Source: Stutzerimonas stutzeri
Lineage (GTDB): Bacteria; Pseudomonadota; Gammaproteobacteria; Pseudomonadales; Pseudomonadaceae
Assembly (NCBI RefSeq): GCF_024448715.1
Contig: NZ_JAMOHZ010000001.1
Location: 124,001-188,000, forward strand
Direction: 5' to 3'
DNA length: 64,000 nt
Shown: one piece after another, positions 45,000 to 54,037 of the stretch
How the letters are laid out: each line of letters starts with the position of its first letter
How positions within the stretch are numbered: the stretch's first letter is position 1
Translations under genes and position numbers: made by a program
Notes under the pieces: generated by a model
What the model saw: the letters and a program-made list of their open reading frames with translations, nothing else
Database searches by the model: none
What the model was told of the DNA's origin: nothing

Positions 45000-46565
45000 A
45001 TGAACGAAACCGTGGAACTGATTCAGCATCAAGATTCGCCTCGTTACATCCGTTTGAACGAGGCGGACAACGTAGCAGTGGTGGTCAACGACGGTGGTGT
45101 GCCGACCGGTGCCCGCTTCGAAGACGGTTTGGTCACAGTCGAATCGGTGCCGCAGAGTCACAAGGTCGCGCTGGTGGACATCGCCGTCGACCAGCCGGTA
45201 CGCCGTTATGGCCAGATCATCGGTTACGCGCTCGAACCCATCGCATGCGGTTCCTGGGTGAAGGAAACCCAACTGCGCATGCCTTCGGCGCCGCCGCTCG
45301 ACAGCCTGCCCATGGCCGACGCCGTGCCACAACGGCTCGAGCCGCTCGAAGGTTTCACCTTTGAAGGGTATCGCAACGCCGACGGCACGGTGGGTACGCG
45401 CAATGTGCTCGGTATCACCACCACGGTGCAGTGTGTGACCGGCGTGCTCGATCATGCGGTCGCGCGCATCCGCAAAGAACTGCTGCCTAAATATCGCAAC
45501 GTCGATGATGTGGTGGCGCTGACGCACAGCTATGGCTGCGGCGTGGCCATCAATGCAAAGGATGCCTACATCCCCATCCGCACCGTGCGCAATCTGGCGC
45601 GTAATCCGAATCTCGGTGGCGAAGCGCTGGTCATCAGCCTCGGTTGCGAAAAGTTGCAAGCCGAACAGGTAATGCATGAAGGCGATGCATCGGTCGATCT
45701 CAGCGAGCCCTGGCTCTACCGGCTGCAGGAGTCCAATACCGGTTTCAGTGAAATGATCGAACAGATCATGGCACTGGCAGAGACTCGCCTAGAGAAGCTC
45801 AACCGCCGCCAGCGTGAGACCGTTCCGGCTTCCGAGCTGATACTCGGCATGCAATGCGGTGGCAGCGACGCCTTCTCCGGCATCACTGCCAATCCGGCGC
45901 TGGGCTATGCCTCGGACCTGCTGATTCGCGCCGGTGCTACGGTGATGTTTTCCGAGGTCACCGAGGTTCGCGACGCCATCTACATGCTCACCTCCCGCGC
46001 TGAAACGACGGAAGTGGCCGAGGCGCTGGTGCGCGAGATGGACTGGTACGACCAGTATCTGGAGCGCGGTGCGGCTGACCGCAGCGCCAACACTACGCCA
46101 GGCAACAAAAAGGGTGGCCTGTCGAACATCGTCGAAAAATCCCTCGGTTCCATCGTCAAATCCGGCAGCAGCGCTATCAATGGCGTACTCGGCCCTGGCG
46201 AGCGCTTCAGCGGCAAGGGCCTGATCTATTGCGCAACGCCTGCCAGCGATTTCGTCTGCGGCACGCTGCAACTCGCGGCGGGTATGAATCTGCACGTGTT
46301 CACCACCGGGCGTGGCACGCCTTATGGCCTGGCCATGGCACCGGTTGTCAAAGTTTCCACCCGCACCGAGCTGGCCGAGCGCTGGCCCGACCTAATCGAC
46401 GTGGACGCCGGGCGCATCGCCACCGGCCGCTCCAGCATCGAGGAGCTGGGCTGGGAGCTGTTCCATTACTACCTGGACGTTGCCAGCGGCCGCAAAAAGA
46501 CCTGGGCCGAACAGCACAGGATTCACAACGACATCACCTTGTTCAATCCGGCACCGATCACCTGA
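45000..46565 (+). CDS. garD: Galactarate dehydratase GarD (UxaA family)
   Basis: A 521-residue protein very like E. coli GarD (523). [27 protein letters not shown] starts the SAF-like domain; [39 protein letters not shown] and [10 protein letters not shown] follow; [42 protein letters not shown] is the metal-binding core. It is an iron-dependent dehydratase unrelated to the enolase-type enzymes, converting galactarate to 5-keto-4-deoxyglucarate. It follows the REP array in the kdgD operon direction. Confidence 0.95.
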   Translation: MNETVELIQHQDSPRYIRLNEADNVAVVVNDGGVPTGARFEDGLVTVESVPQSHKVALVDIAVDQPVRRYGQIIGYALEPIACGSWVKETQLRMPSAPPLDSLPMADAVPQRLEPLEGFTFEGYRNADGTVGTRNVLGITTTVQCVTGVLDHAVARIRKELLPKYRNVDDVVALTHSYGCGVAINAKDAYIPIRTVRNLARNPNLGGEALVISLGCEKLQAEQVMHEGDASVDLSEPWLYRLQESNTGFSEMIEQIMALAETRLEKLNRRQRETVPASELILGMQCGGSDAFSGITANPALGYASDLLIRAGATVMFSEVTEVRDAIYMLTSRAETTEVAEALVREMDWYDQYLERGAADRSANTTPGNKKGGLSNIVEKSLGSIVKSGSSAINGVLGPGERFSGKGLIYCATPASDFVCGTLQLAAGMNLHVFTTGRGTPYGLAMAPVVKVSTRTELAERWPDLIDVDAGRIATGRSSIEELGWELFHYYLDVASGRKKTWAEQHRIHNDITLFNPAPIT

Positions 46566-46605
46566 CCGCGATGCGCTGCACGATGATCAATTGCAGGAGG
46601 ATGTG

Positions 46606-48024
46606 ATGAGTACGCTGCCGGACGAATTCATTCGCGAAATCGAGACCATCGTCGGGGCATCCGGCATCGTTCGCGATGCAGAACGCATGCAGAGCTATCT
46701 GAGCGACTGGCGCAACGCCTACCGCGGCAAGGCTACTCTGGTGGTGCGCCCGGCCAGTACCGATGAGGTTGCGGCGGTGGTGCGGCTGTGCCATGAACAC
46801 CAGGTCGCGCTGGTTCCGCAGGGCGGCAACACTGGCCTGTGCGGCGGCTCGATCCCGGACGTCAGCGGAACCCAGGTGGTGCTGTCACTGACCCGCATGA
46901 CACGTATTCGCGAAGTGGACCCTGCGAACGAGACCATCACCGTCGAGGCTGGGGTGGTTCTGCAGACGCTGCAGGAGGCGGCAGTGGAGGTCGGGCGGCT
47001 GTTTCCGCTGTCGCTGGGCGCGGAGGGAAGTTGCACCGTTGGCGGCAACCTCGCCACCAACGCTGGTGGCACCGCGGTGCTGCGTTACGGCAACATGCGC
47101 GATCTCGCCCTTGGCCTGGAGGTCGTGCTGCCGGATGGGCAGATCTGGAATGGCCTGCGCGGACTGCGCAAGGACAACACCGGCTACGATCTCAAGCACC
47201 TGTTCATCGGATCGGAAGGCACCCTCGGCATCATCACCGCGGCGGTGCTCAAGCTGTATCCAGCGGTGCGCAGCGTGACGACGGCGTGGGTCGCTTTGCC
47301 CAGCGCGCAGGCAGCAGTCGAATTGATCGGCTTGATTCGCGGGTTGTGCGGTGATCGCCTGACCGGCTTCGAACTGATGTCGCGGCAGAGCGTGGATTTT
47401 GTGCTGCATCACGTTGTTGGGTGCAACGATCCGTTCGCCGACGTGCATCCTTGGTACGTGCTGATCGAACTCAGCGATACCCAACCGGAAGCGCCGCTTC
47501 ATGATCTGCTAGAAATCGGGATCAGCGAGGCGCTGGAGGGTGAATGGGTGACCGACGCCGTGCTCGCCAGTAGCGAAGCCCAGGTAGCGGCGCTGTGGGC
47601 CATGCGCGAGGGCATTTCCGAGGCGCAGAACCATGAGGGGCCGAGCCTCAAACACGATATCAGCGTGCCGGTGAGCTGCATTCCGGAATTCGTCGAGACC
47701 ACCAATCGGCGCCTTCTCGAGCAATTTCCCGGCGTGCGCATCGTCGCCTATGGCCATGTCGGCGACGGCAATCTGCATTACAACATCAGCAAGCCAATCG
47801 ACTCCGAAGATGCTGCGTTCAAGGCGCAGCAGGAGGCGATCATGGAGGTCATCTACGACGCCACCGTCAGTTTCAAGGGCAGCATCAGCGCTGAGCATGG
47901 CCTCGGCCAGGCCAAGCGCGCCGCAGCCCTGCGCTACAAGGACCCGCTGGAACTCGAGCTGATGCGCGCGCTCAAGGCAACATTCGACCCCAAAGGACTG
48001 ATGAATCCCGGCAAGGTGCTCTAA
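46606..48024 (+). CDS. FAD-binding D-2-hydroxyacid dehydrogenase/oxidase (GlcD/D2HGDH family)
   Basis: A 472-residue VAO-fold flavoprotein. VPQGGNTGLCGGSIPDVSGTQVVLSLTRM and GSEGTLGIITAAVLKLYP bind FAD; AYGHVGDGNLHYN and the final SAEHGLGQAKR close the active site, as in D-lactate, glycolate and D-2-hydroxyglutarate dehydrogenases. CAGGAGG lies 5 nt upstream of the ATG at 46606. It follows garD by 40 nt. In this cluster it may re-oxidise a D-2-hydroxyacid side product; a role in 2-hydroxyglutarate recycling is speculative. Confidence 0.85.
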   Translation: MSTLPDEFIREIETIVGASGIVRDAERMQSYLSDWRNAYRGKATLVVRPASTDEVAAVVRLCHEHQVALVPQGGNTGLCGGSIPDVSGTQVVLSLTRMTRIREVDPANETITVEAGVVLQTLQEAAVEVGRLFPLSLGAEGSCTVGGNLATNAGGTAVLRYGNMRDLALGLEVVLPDGQIWNGLRGLRKDNTGYDLKHLFIGSEGTLGIITAAVLKLYPAVRSVTTAWVALPSAQAAVELIGLIRGLCGDRLTGFELMSRQSVDFVLHHVVGCNDPFADVHPWYVLIELSDTQPEAPLHDLLEIGISEALEGEWVTDAVLASSEAQVAALWAMREGISEAQNHEGPSLKHDISVPVSCIPEFVETTNRRLLEQFPGVRIVAYGHVGDGNLHYNISKPIDSEDAAFKAQQEAIMEVIYDATVSFKGSISAEHGLGQAKRAAALRYKDPLELELMRALKATFDPKGLMNPGKVL

Positions 48025-48054
48025 CCGAATCGTTCACCCAATCGAGGTAATTCT

Positions 48055-48984
48055 GTGACCTGCATTCTCCAGCTCGGTCCCCTTACCGACCGTTTCAACC
48101 GCGGCCTGGCTGCGGAGCATGAAGTACTGCGCATCTGGGACCAGGACGCCGATGCCTTGCTCGACCAGCACGCCCAGCGCATCGAAATCGTGGTGACCTC
48201 GGCGCGCTTCGGCTGCACGGCGGAATTGATCGGGCGGCTGCCTAACCTTAGAGCGATCATCAGTTCCGGTGTTGGTTACGACTCCATCGCCGTAGGGGCG
48301 GCGCGGGCACGGGGTATTCCAGTGAGCAATACGCCAGACGTGCTCAACGACTGCGTCGCGGACCTTGCCTTCGGTTTGGTTATCGACTGCGCTCGACAGA
48401 TGTCGCGTGCCGACCGTTTCGTCCGCAACGGCGAATGGCCCTCAGGCGGCCTCCCGCTGGCGAGAAAGGTCTACGGCAAGCGACTGGGCATCGTCGGTCT
48501 AGGCCGCATCGGTGAAGCCGTCGCCAAGCGCTCCAGCGGTTTCGACATGCAGGTGCGCTATCACAATCGTCGGCCGGTCGTAGGTTGTGAGTATGGCTAT
48601 GAATCCGACCTGATCGAGTTGGCGCGCTGGAGTGATTTTCTGGTGCTGACTTGCCCAGGCGGGGAAAGCACCCGCAACCTGATCAACCGCGCAGTGCTGG
48701 ATGCGCTTGGCTCGAAAGGCATGCTGATCAACGTCTCGCGCGGCTCGGTGGTGGACGAACCGGCATTGGTCGAAGCACTGCTTGAGGGGCGTCTGGGAGG
48801 CGCCGGCCTTGACGTCTACGCCCGAGAGCCAAGCGTGCCTCAAGCCTTGCTCGATCTTCCGAACGTCGTTCTGCTACCCCACATCGCTAGCGCCACGGAA
48901 GAAACCCGGCTGGCGATGGAAGAATTGCTGTTAGCCAATCTGCGCACGTTTATCGAGCGCGGGGAGTTGGTGACGGCTGTTTGA
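48055..48984 (+). CDS. D-2-hydroxyacid dehydrogenase (NAD(P)-dependent)
   Basis: A 309-residue enzyme with GLGRIGEAVAKRSSGF as dinucleotide loop, catalytic Arg in INVSRGSVVDEPAL, Glu in YAREPSVP and His in LLPHIASATEETR. It is of the glyoxylate/hydroxypyruvate/2-ketogluconate reductase type. GTG 48055 follows CGAGGTAA. It lies 30 nt behind the FAD oxidase and probably shares its transcript, pairing a reductase and an oxidase for one hydroxyacid. Distinct from the homologue at 3576. Confidence 0.87.
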   Translation: MTCILQLGPLTDRFNRGLAAEHEVLRIWDQDADALLDQHAQRIEIVVTSARFGCTAELIGRLPNLRAIISSGVGYDSIAVGAARARGIPVSNTPDVLNDCVADLAFGLVIDCARQMSRADRFVRNGEWPSGGLPLARKVYGKRLGIVGLGRIGEAVAKRSSGFDMQVRYHNRRPVVGCEYGYESDLIELARWSDFLVLTCPGGESTRNLINRAVLDALGSKGMLINVSRGSVVDEPALVEALLEGRLGGAGLDVYAREPSVPQALLDLPNVVLLPHIASATEETRLAMEELLLANLRTFIERGELVTAV

Positions 48985-49163
48985 GTGCGCTTACCGGCGC
49001 GTTCAAACTTCGGCTTCGGCCGTTCTGGAACCATGGCCACAAGCTCTGGTTCTGTTCCTTGCATACCCAGGCGTCACACCCGCGCAGCGAGCCACAAGCG
49101 CGTTTGCGCGGGACTTCACGTCTCTTCGTGTATTCGCAAGTCCAACTTGCCTGAGGATTCCGC

Positions 49164-50075
49164 ATGCAACACCAGCCGTCAGATCTGTCTGAAACGCATC
49201 TGCAAAAAGGCCCGCTTCGGCTGTCAATCTGCCCGGCACTCGGCGGTGCGATTACTCGACTGACGTTTGACGGTATCGATCTGCTGCGCCCATGGGACGG
49301 CTCCGACAGCGTGCGTCGTACCGGCTGCTTCGTTCTGGCGCCGTTCTCCAATCGAGTTGGCAACGGCGGCTTCGAGTTTGAAGGCGAGCGCTATTCGTTG
49401 CGCAACCTGTCGCCTGATCACGCTCTGCCGATTCATGGTGTCGCCTGGAAGCGCAGTTGGATGTTGACTGCACAGAGTGAGACTGAACTGACGCTGCGGC
49501 TGACTCATCAGCCGGAAGGCGAGGGCAGGTCTGACTGGCCGTTCGCCTTCGAACTCGAACACGAACTGCGCTTGAACGAGCAGGGCGTCGAGTTGAGCCT
49601 GAATCTGCGCAACACCGACACGCGATCGATGCCCGCAGGGCTCGGTTGGCACCCCTATTTCGCCCGTCACGACGACTGCGTGCTGCAATTCGCCGCGCAA
49701 TCGGTGTGGCTCAACGATGAACGAAATCTACCCGCTGAGTTGGTGAGCGTTCCGGCTCAGTGGGATTTTCGGCAGCCAGAACGCCTGGCAGAGCCCGGCC
49801 TGGACAATTGCTTCGTCGGCTGGGACGGGCGGGCATGGATTCACTGGCCAGAGAAGGGAATCGCGCTGACTATGACCAGTGCGCTCCAGCATTTAGTGGT
49901 ATTTACGCCGCCAGCGGAGATGGGTTTTTTCGCAGTGGAACCGGTCTCTCACGCCAACAACGCGCTCGGCATGCACGACCCGATGACGAACGGAATACGC
50001 ATCTTGGCGCCCGGCGAGGCCATGACGGCCAATTGCCGAATTAGCATCGAACGTACGACTCGTCCCGGACCGTAG
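49164..50075 (+). CDS. Aldose 1-epimerase family protein
   Basis: A 303-residue galactose mutarotase-fold protein. Conserved histidines occur in PIHGVAWKRSW and AGLGWHPYFARHDD, and the C-terminal FFAVEPVSHANNALGMHD gives the catalytic glutamate. It equilibrates the anomers of a sugar, probably uronate, so that uronate dehydrogenase gets its preferred anomer. The 179-nt gap from the previous gene suggests it may have its own promoter. Confidence 0.85.
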   Translation: MQHQPSDLSETHLQKGPLRLSICPALGGAITRLTFDGIDLLRPWDGSDSVRRTGCFVLAPFSNRVGNGGFEFEGERYSLRNLSPDHALPIHGVAWKRSWMLTAQSETELTLRLTHQPEGEGRSDWPFAFELEHELRLNEQGVELSLNLRNTDTRSMPAGLGWHPYFARHDDCVLQFAAQSVWLNDERNLPAELVSVPAQWDFRQPERLAEPGLDNCFVGWDGRAWIHWPEKGIALTMTSALQHLVVFTPPAEMGFFAVEPVSHANNALGMHDPMTNGIRILAPGEAMTANCRISIERTTRPGP

Positions 50076-50119
50076 GAGACGAAACGTTTCTGGCGCGTCA
50101 AAAACACATCCGCCCGGGC

Positions 50120-50146
50120 AAAAAAAAGCCCGTCATAAGGACGGGC
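50120..50146 (-). terminator. Intrinsic terminator of the oprD-family gene
   Basis: Stem GCCCGTC-ataag-GACGGGC (50128-50146) with eight A residues on its left side, read as a T-run on the minus strand, 50 nt beyond the porin stop. Confidence 0.88.
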
Positions 50147-50196
50147 GAAAGTTTCCGCAACAGGAGCGAGGAGTGTTGCGTCCAGCGTGGTGACGC

Positions 50197-51462
50197 TTAC
50201 AGAATCGAGATCGGGTAGTTGAAGATCAGGCGGTTCTCGTCGAACTCGCTGGCACTGAAGTCGCGACGAATGCTGGAATTGCGCCATTTGACGTTCAGGT
50301 TTTTCAGCACACCGCTCTGTACGGTATAAGCCAGCTCGGACTCGCGACCCCATTCCTTGCCGTCGTCTACACCACCGGCTTCGATGTTGTCGCCGCTGAT
50401 ATAGCGGTTCATCAGGGTAAGCCCAGGGATGCCAACACCAGCGAAGTTGTAGTCATGACGCAGTTGCCAGGAGCGTTCGTTGGCATTGTCGTAGCTGGAG
50501 TTGAAGCTATCGTTCGCCAAGGTGCCGCCACTGGTGCCGTTGACGCGCATCCAGCCATTGTCCCCGCTTACTTTCTGCAGGCCGACATAGAAAGTGTTGG
50601 CACCGAACTGCAGCCCGAACAGGCCCGAGTAGGTCTTGTTGTCCAGGTCGCCAGCCAGGGCGCTGCCTTCTTCCTTACCGGTGAAGTAGCCAAGGTTCGC
50701 GGTCAGCGCCAAGTCGTCGCCCAGAGGCTGGGTATGCAGAATCTGGAAGTAGTTCTGCTGGTAAATGTCTTCCAGGCGCGCATGCCAAACGCCAACCTTG
50801 GTCTTGTCGGTAAAGGAATATTCACCACCAGCGAAGTTGAAACGGTCCGAACTGGCGCCGCCGTAGATCATGTCTTCCATGCTCCCGTCGTCACGGGGGC
50901 TGTTCTGGCGCATCTGGCCACCGTACAGGGCCAGGTTGCTGATTTCCTTGGAGGTGATCATCCCGCCCTGGAAAGTCTGCGGTAGCGAACGGCCGTCGTC
51001 CGAACGGAGGATCGGCAACACCACCATCCATTCACCAACACGCAATTCGGTTTCGGAGAACTTTGCTTTGGCTGCAACCGCTACACGGCCATAGTCATCA
51101 GCCGGATAACGGTCGTCACCAGAGCCACGGACTGGAAGCAGTCCGGTTCCATAGGTACCGCCACCACCGTCGAGCTTGACGGCCAGACCGGCAAGCACGT
51201 CGACACCAAAGCCAACCGGGCCAGGGGTGTAGCCGGACTGGATATTGAGAATGAAACTCTGCGTCCATTCCTCGCCTTTGTTCTGGCCATCGTTATAGGC
51301 CGGATCGACGAAGTTACGGTTGATGTAGAAGTTACGCGCACCAAGCGAGACCTTCGTACCTTCAACGAACCCGTCCGCGGCGTGAGCAACGGCCGGGACG
51401 CCAAGCGCCAGCGACAGGGTGCCTGCGAATACGGCGGCAGATAGGGGATTGCGTGGGGTCAT
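50197..51462 (-). CDS. OprD-family outer-membrane porin
   Basis: A 421-residue precursor with signal peptide MTPRNPLSAAVFAGTLSLALGVPAVAHA. The mature chain starts DGFVEGTKVSLGARNFYINRNF, the OprD opening, and ends FDENRLIFNYPISIL with a C-terminal hydrophobic residue. It makes an 18-strand channel selective for small carboxylates; the presence of the same operator as the uronate/aldarate genes upstream suggests those acids are its cargo. ATG 51462 is set by the signal peptide; the frame continues to 51591 with no ribosome site. Confidence 0.93.
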   Translation of the reverse strand: MTPRNPLSAAVFAGTLSLALGVPAVAHAADGFVEGTKVSLGARNFYINRNFVDPAYNDGQNKGEEWTQSFILNIQSGYTPGPVGFGVDVLAGLAVKLDGGGGTYGTGLLPVRGSGDDRYPADDYGRVAVAAKAKFSETELRVGEWMVVLPILRSDDGRSLPQTFQGGMITSKEISNLALYGGQMRQNSPRDDGSMEDMIYGGASSDRFNFAGGEYSFTDKTKVGVWHARLEDIYQQNYFQILHTQPLGDDLALTANLGYFTGKEEGSALAGDLDNKTYSGLFGLQFGANTFYVGLQKVSGDNGWMRVNGTSGGTLANDSFNSSYDNANERSWQLRHDYNFAGVGIPGLTLMNRYISGDNIEAGGVDDGKEWGRESELAYTVQSGVLKNLNVKWRNSSIRRDFSASEFDENRLIFNYPISIL

Positions 51463-51583
51463 TGTTGTTGTGCTCCCTTTTTTAAGTAGTCCGCTACGTG
51501 CTGCCATGAGGCTAAAAACGAAGCGGGGTGTAGCGCGGTAGCCAACAGGCGGCGCGTGTCGAGGCGACCGATATCTGTTATCA

Positions 51584-51631
51584 GTCGTCATACGACATCA
51601 GGGATTATGGCTACGGGTAGAGCCTTGTCAA
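51584..51631 (-). promoter_or_regulatory. Porin promoter with perfect operator GTCGTCATACGAC
   Basis: GTCGT-CAT-ACGAC (51584-51596) is a perfect palindrome and fits the FadR-family pattern TNGT-N3-ACNA. On the minus strand TTGACA (51626-51631) and CATAAT (51604-51609) are 16 nt apart, with the operator 8 nt after the -10. About 120 nt of leader precede the porin. The remaining 51632-51772 shows nothing further. Confidence 0.82.
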
Positions 51632-51772
51632 TGCAATTTGTAAAGAAATGTCAGGAGTCAGACTTTCGTCTAACTCGCAGATTGCAGCTCGATGAAACGG
51701 AATCGAGATGTTTCCGCTATTTGGCTAACGTCGGCCAAGGGAAACGGGGAGGTGTGATGACTGCAAGCCGGG

Positions 51773-54037
51773 TTAAACCGCATCGCTCCACCAATCAGGC
51801 AAGAGACGTCTGACTTGTGGACGCGCGAAGCGGTCGTCAATCAGATGAACCACGCCGTGATCGTCCGTGGTGCGGATTACCCGTCCGGCAGCCTGTACGA
51901 CTTTCTGCAAGCCTGGGTAGAGATAGGTGTAGTCGTAGCCAGTGCCAAATAGCTCATCCATCCGCGCTTTCATTTGCTCGTTGACAGGATTGACCTGCGG
52001 CAGGCCCAAGGTGGCGATGAAGGCGCCGATCAGCCGGTCACCGGGCAAGTCAATGCCCTCGGAAAAAGCGCCGCCCAGCACAGCAAAACCGATGCCATGA
52101 CCCTCGCAAGTGAAGCGCGCAAGAAAAGCACTGCGAGCCGTTTCATGCATGCCTCGCGTCTGCTCCCAGAAGGGCAACTCGGGATGCTGAGCCGCCAGCA
52201 GAGCGGTCACTTGCTGCAGATAATCGAAGCTGCTGAAGAATGCCAAGTAGTTGCCGCGACGCTGGTGATACTGCTGTGCAAGCAGGTCGACGATCGCCTG
52301 CAGCGAGGCCGCACGATCCTGATAGCGCGTGGAGATGTGCCGCGCCAGGCGGACCTGCAACTGCTCTGCACGGAACGGCGATTCCACATCGACCCAGACG
52401 TGGTTTGGCGGTACGCCCAAGGTGTCGGAATAGAACCGCTGCGGGTTGAGCGTGGCGGAGAACAGCACACAAGATCTCGCCTCGAGGAAGCGGGGCGCAA
52501 GAAACGGCGCAGGCAAAACATTGCGCAGGCAGAGCACCGAGCTGCGCCCGTTTTGTCGATTCCGTGACGGCAGCAGCGTGCAATCGAACAGCGAATGCGC
52601 GCCGAACAGTTCAGCCAGGCGGCAGAGGTGCATCGCATCGAAATACGCCGACTGCAATCCGGGATCGAGACCTGACGGGTTTTCACCGAGGTAATCGGTG
52701 ATCGCGCTGATGGCTTGCTGCAAAGCGCTGATGAGTTTGTGTGGTAGCTCCGGCTGAACCTGATAGTTATCTTCCTGCAGCCGATGCACATCGCTCCAGC
52801 AGCGCAGAATACGTTCGAGCGGCTTCTTCAGAGCTGCTGGAGCTATCGTCCGTAAAGCTCTGAAATTCCTGATATCTAGTTCCGCGGTATACATGCTTCG
52901 GCCACGTTCGAGCAGATTGTGCGCCTCATCTACCAGCACACTGACACGCCACTGATTGACCAGCGTGAGGCTGTAGAGCAGGGCGCTAAGATCGAAGTAA
53001 TAGTTGTAGTCGCCGACCACCACATCGGCCCAGCGAGCGAGTTCCTGGCTGAGGTAATAAGGGCAGACCTGGTGCGCCAACGCCACTTCGCGCAGCGTCG
53101 CCTGGTCGAGAAACTGGCAGGTGACGGCTTCTGCACGGGCGGCCGGGAGCCGGTCGTAGAAGCCGCGGGCGAGTGGACAGGACTCGCCATGACAGGCTTT
53201 GTCCGGATGCTCACACGCCTTATCGCGAGCGATCAGTTCCAGCACCCGTACCGATGGCGTCTGGGTGTCGTTCTTCAGGCTGGTCAGCGCATCCAGTGCC
53301 AGCTGGCGGCCGGACGTCTTCGCGGCGAGAAAGAACAGTTTGTCCAGCTGCTGGCCTGGAAACGCTTTCAGCTGGGGAAACAGCGTGGCGAGCGTTTTGC
53401 CGATGCCGGTTGGCGCCTGCGCCATGAGGTGCGTGCCGGTACAGGCGGCCTTGTATACCGCCTCTGCGAGTTGCCGTTGACCGCTGCGAAACTCGCCGTA
53501 AGGAAACTTCAGATTGATGAGCGCCTCGTCGCGCTCAGCCCGGTGCGCCAGTTCCTGTTCAGACCAGGCGATGAAGCGCTGACACTGGATTTCGAAGAAG
53601 GCTCGCAACTCTGCGGCGCTAAGGGTTTCGACCAGCAGGGTTTCCTTTTGGCTGACAACATCGAAGTACACCAAGGCAACATTCAGCGATGCCAATCCGC
53701 GCGATTCACAGAGCAGCCAGCCGTAGACCTTGGCCTGGGCCCAATGCAAGTGACGATGGTTTACCGGTTGCCGTGAGAGGTCGCCACGATGGGTCTTTAT
53801 CTCTTCCAGACGATTCTGCGCCGGGTCGTAACCATCGGCGCGGCCGCGGACCAGCAGATCGAGGTACTGTCCTTCCAGCGACACCTCGCGCTCATAGCCT
53901 TCGGCTCGGCGAGCGGTAACTGTGGAATGCCCGGCGATACCTTCAAGCGCGGTGGGTGCAGGGGTGAAGCGCAGGTCCAGATCGCCTTCTTTGGCGGTGA
54001 ACTCGCACAGGGCGCGCACCGCGACCCGATACTTCAA
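51773..54037 (-). CDS. XPD/DinG-type superfamily 2 helicase with N-terminal nuclease-like domain
   Basis: A 754-residue protein. An N-terminal region of about 150 residues has a PD-(D/E)XK-like core (RADGYDPAQNRLEEIKTHRGD). The helicase has Walker A in APTGIGKT, DEAH in VDEAHNLLERG, cysteines that could hold a 4Fe-4S cluster (ACEHPDKACHGESCP and QVCPYY), and motif VI in VVQAAGRVIRTTDD. It is likely a 5'-3' repair helicase. It overlaps the upstream FAN1 gene by 4 nt (ATGA) and should act with it. Confidence 0.88.
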   Translation of the reverse strand: MKYRVAVRALCEFTAKEGDLDLRFTPAPTALEGIAGHSTVTARRAEGYEREVSLEGQYLDLLVRGRADGYDPAQNRLEEIKTHRGDLSRQPVNHRHLHWAQAKVYGWLLCESRGLASLNVALVYFDVVSQKETLLVETLSAAELRAFFEIQCQRFIAWSEQELAHRAERDEALINLKFPYGEFRSGQRQLAEAVYKAACTGTHLMAQAPTGIGKTLATLFPQLKAFPGQQLDKLFFLAAKTSGRQLALDALTSLKNDTQTPSVRVLELIARDKACEHPDKACHGESCPLARGFYDRLPAARAEAVTCQFLDQATLREVALAHQVCPYYLSQELARWADVVVGDYNYYFDLSALLYSLTLVNQWRVSVLVDEAHNLLERGRSMYTAELDIRNFRALRTIAPAALKKPLERILRCWSDVHRLQEDNYQVQPELPHKLISALQQAISAITDYLGENPSGLDPGLQSAYFDAMHLCRLAELFGAHSLFDCTLLPSRNRQNGRSSVLCLRNVLPAPFLAPRFLEARSCVLFSATLNPQRFYSDTLGVPPNHVWVDVESPFRAEQLQVRLARHISTRYQDRAASLQAIVDLLAQQYHQRRGNYLAFFSSFDYLQQVTALLAAQHPELPFWEQTRGMHETARSAFLARFTCEGHGIGFAVLGGAFSEGIDLPGDRLIGAFIATLGLPQVNPVNEQMKARMDELFGTGYDYTYLYPGLQKVVQAAGRVIRTTDDHGVVHLIDDRFARPQVRRLLPDWWSDAV

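Noticed and set aside
51463-51591. 43-codon N-terminal extension of the porin
   Set aside because: The signal peptide begins at the ATG at 51462 and the extension overlaps the operator.
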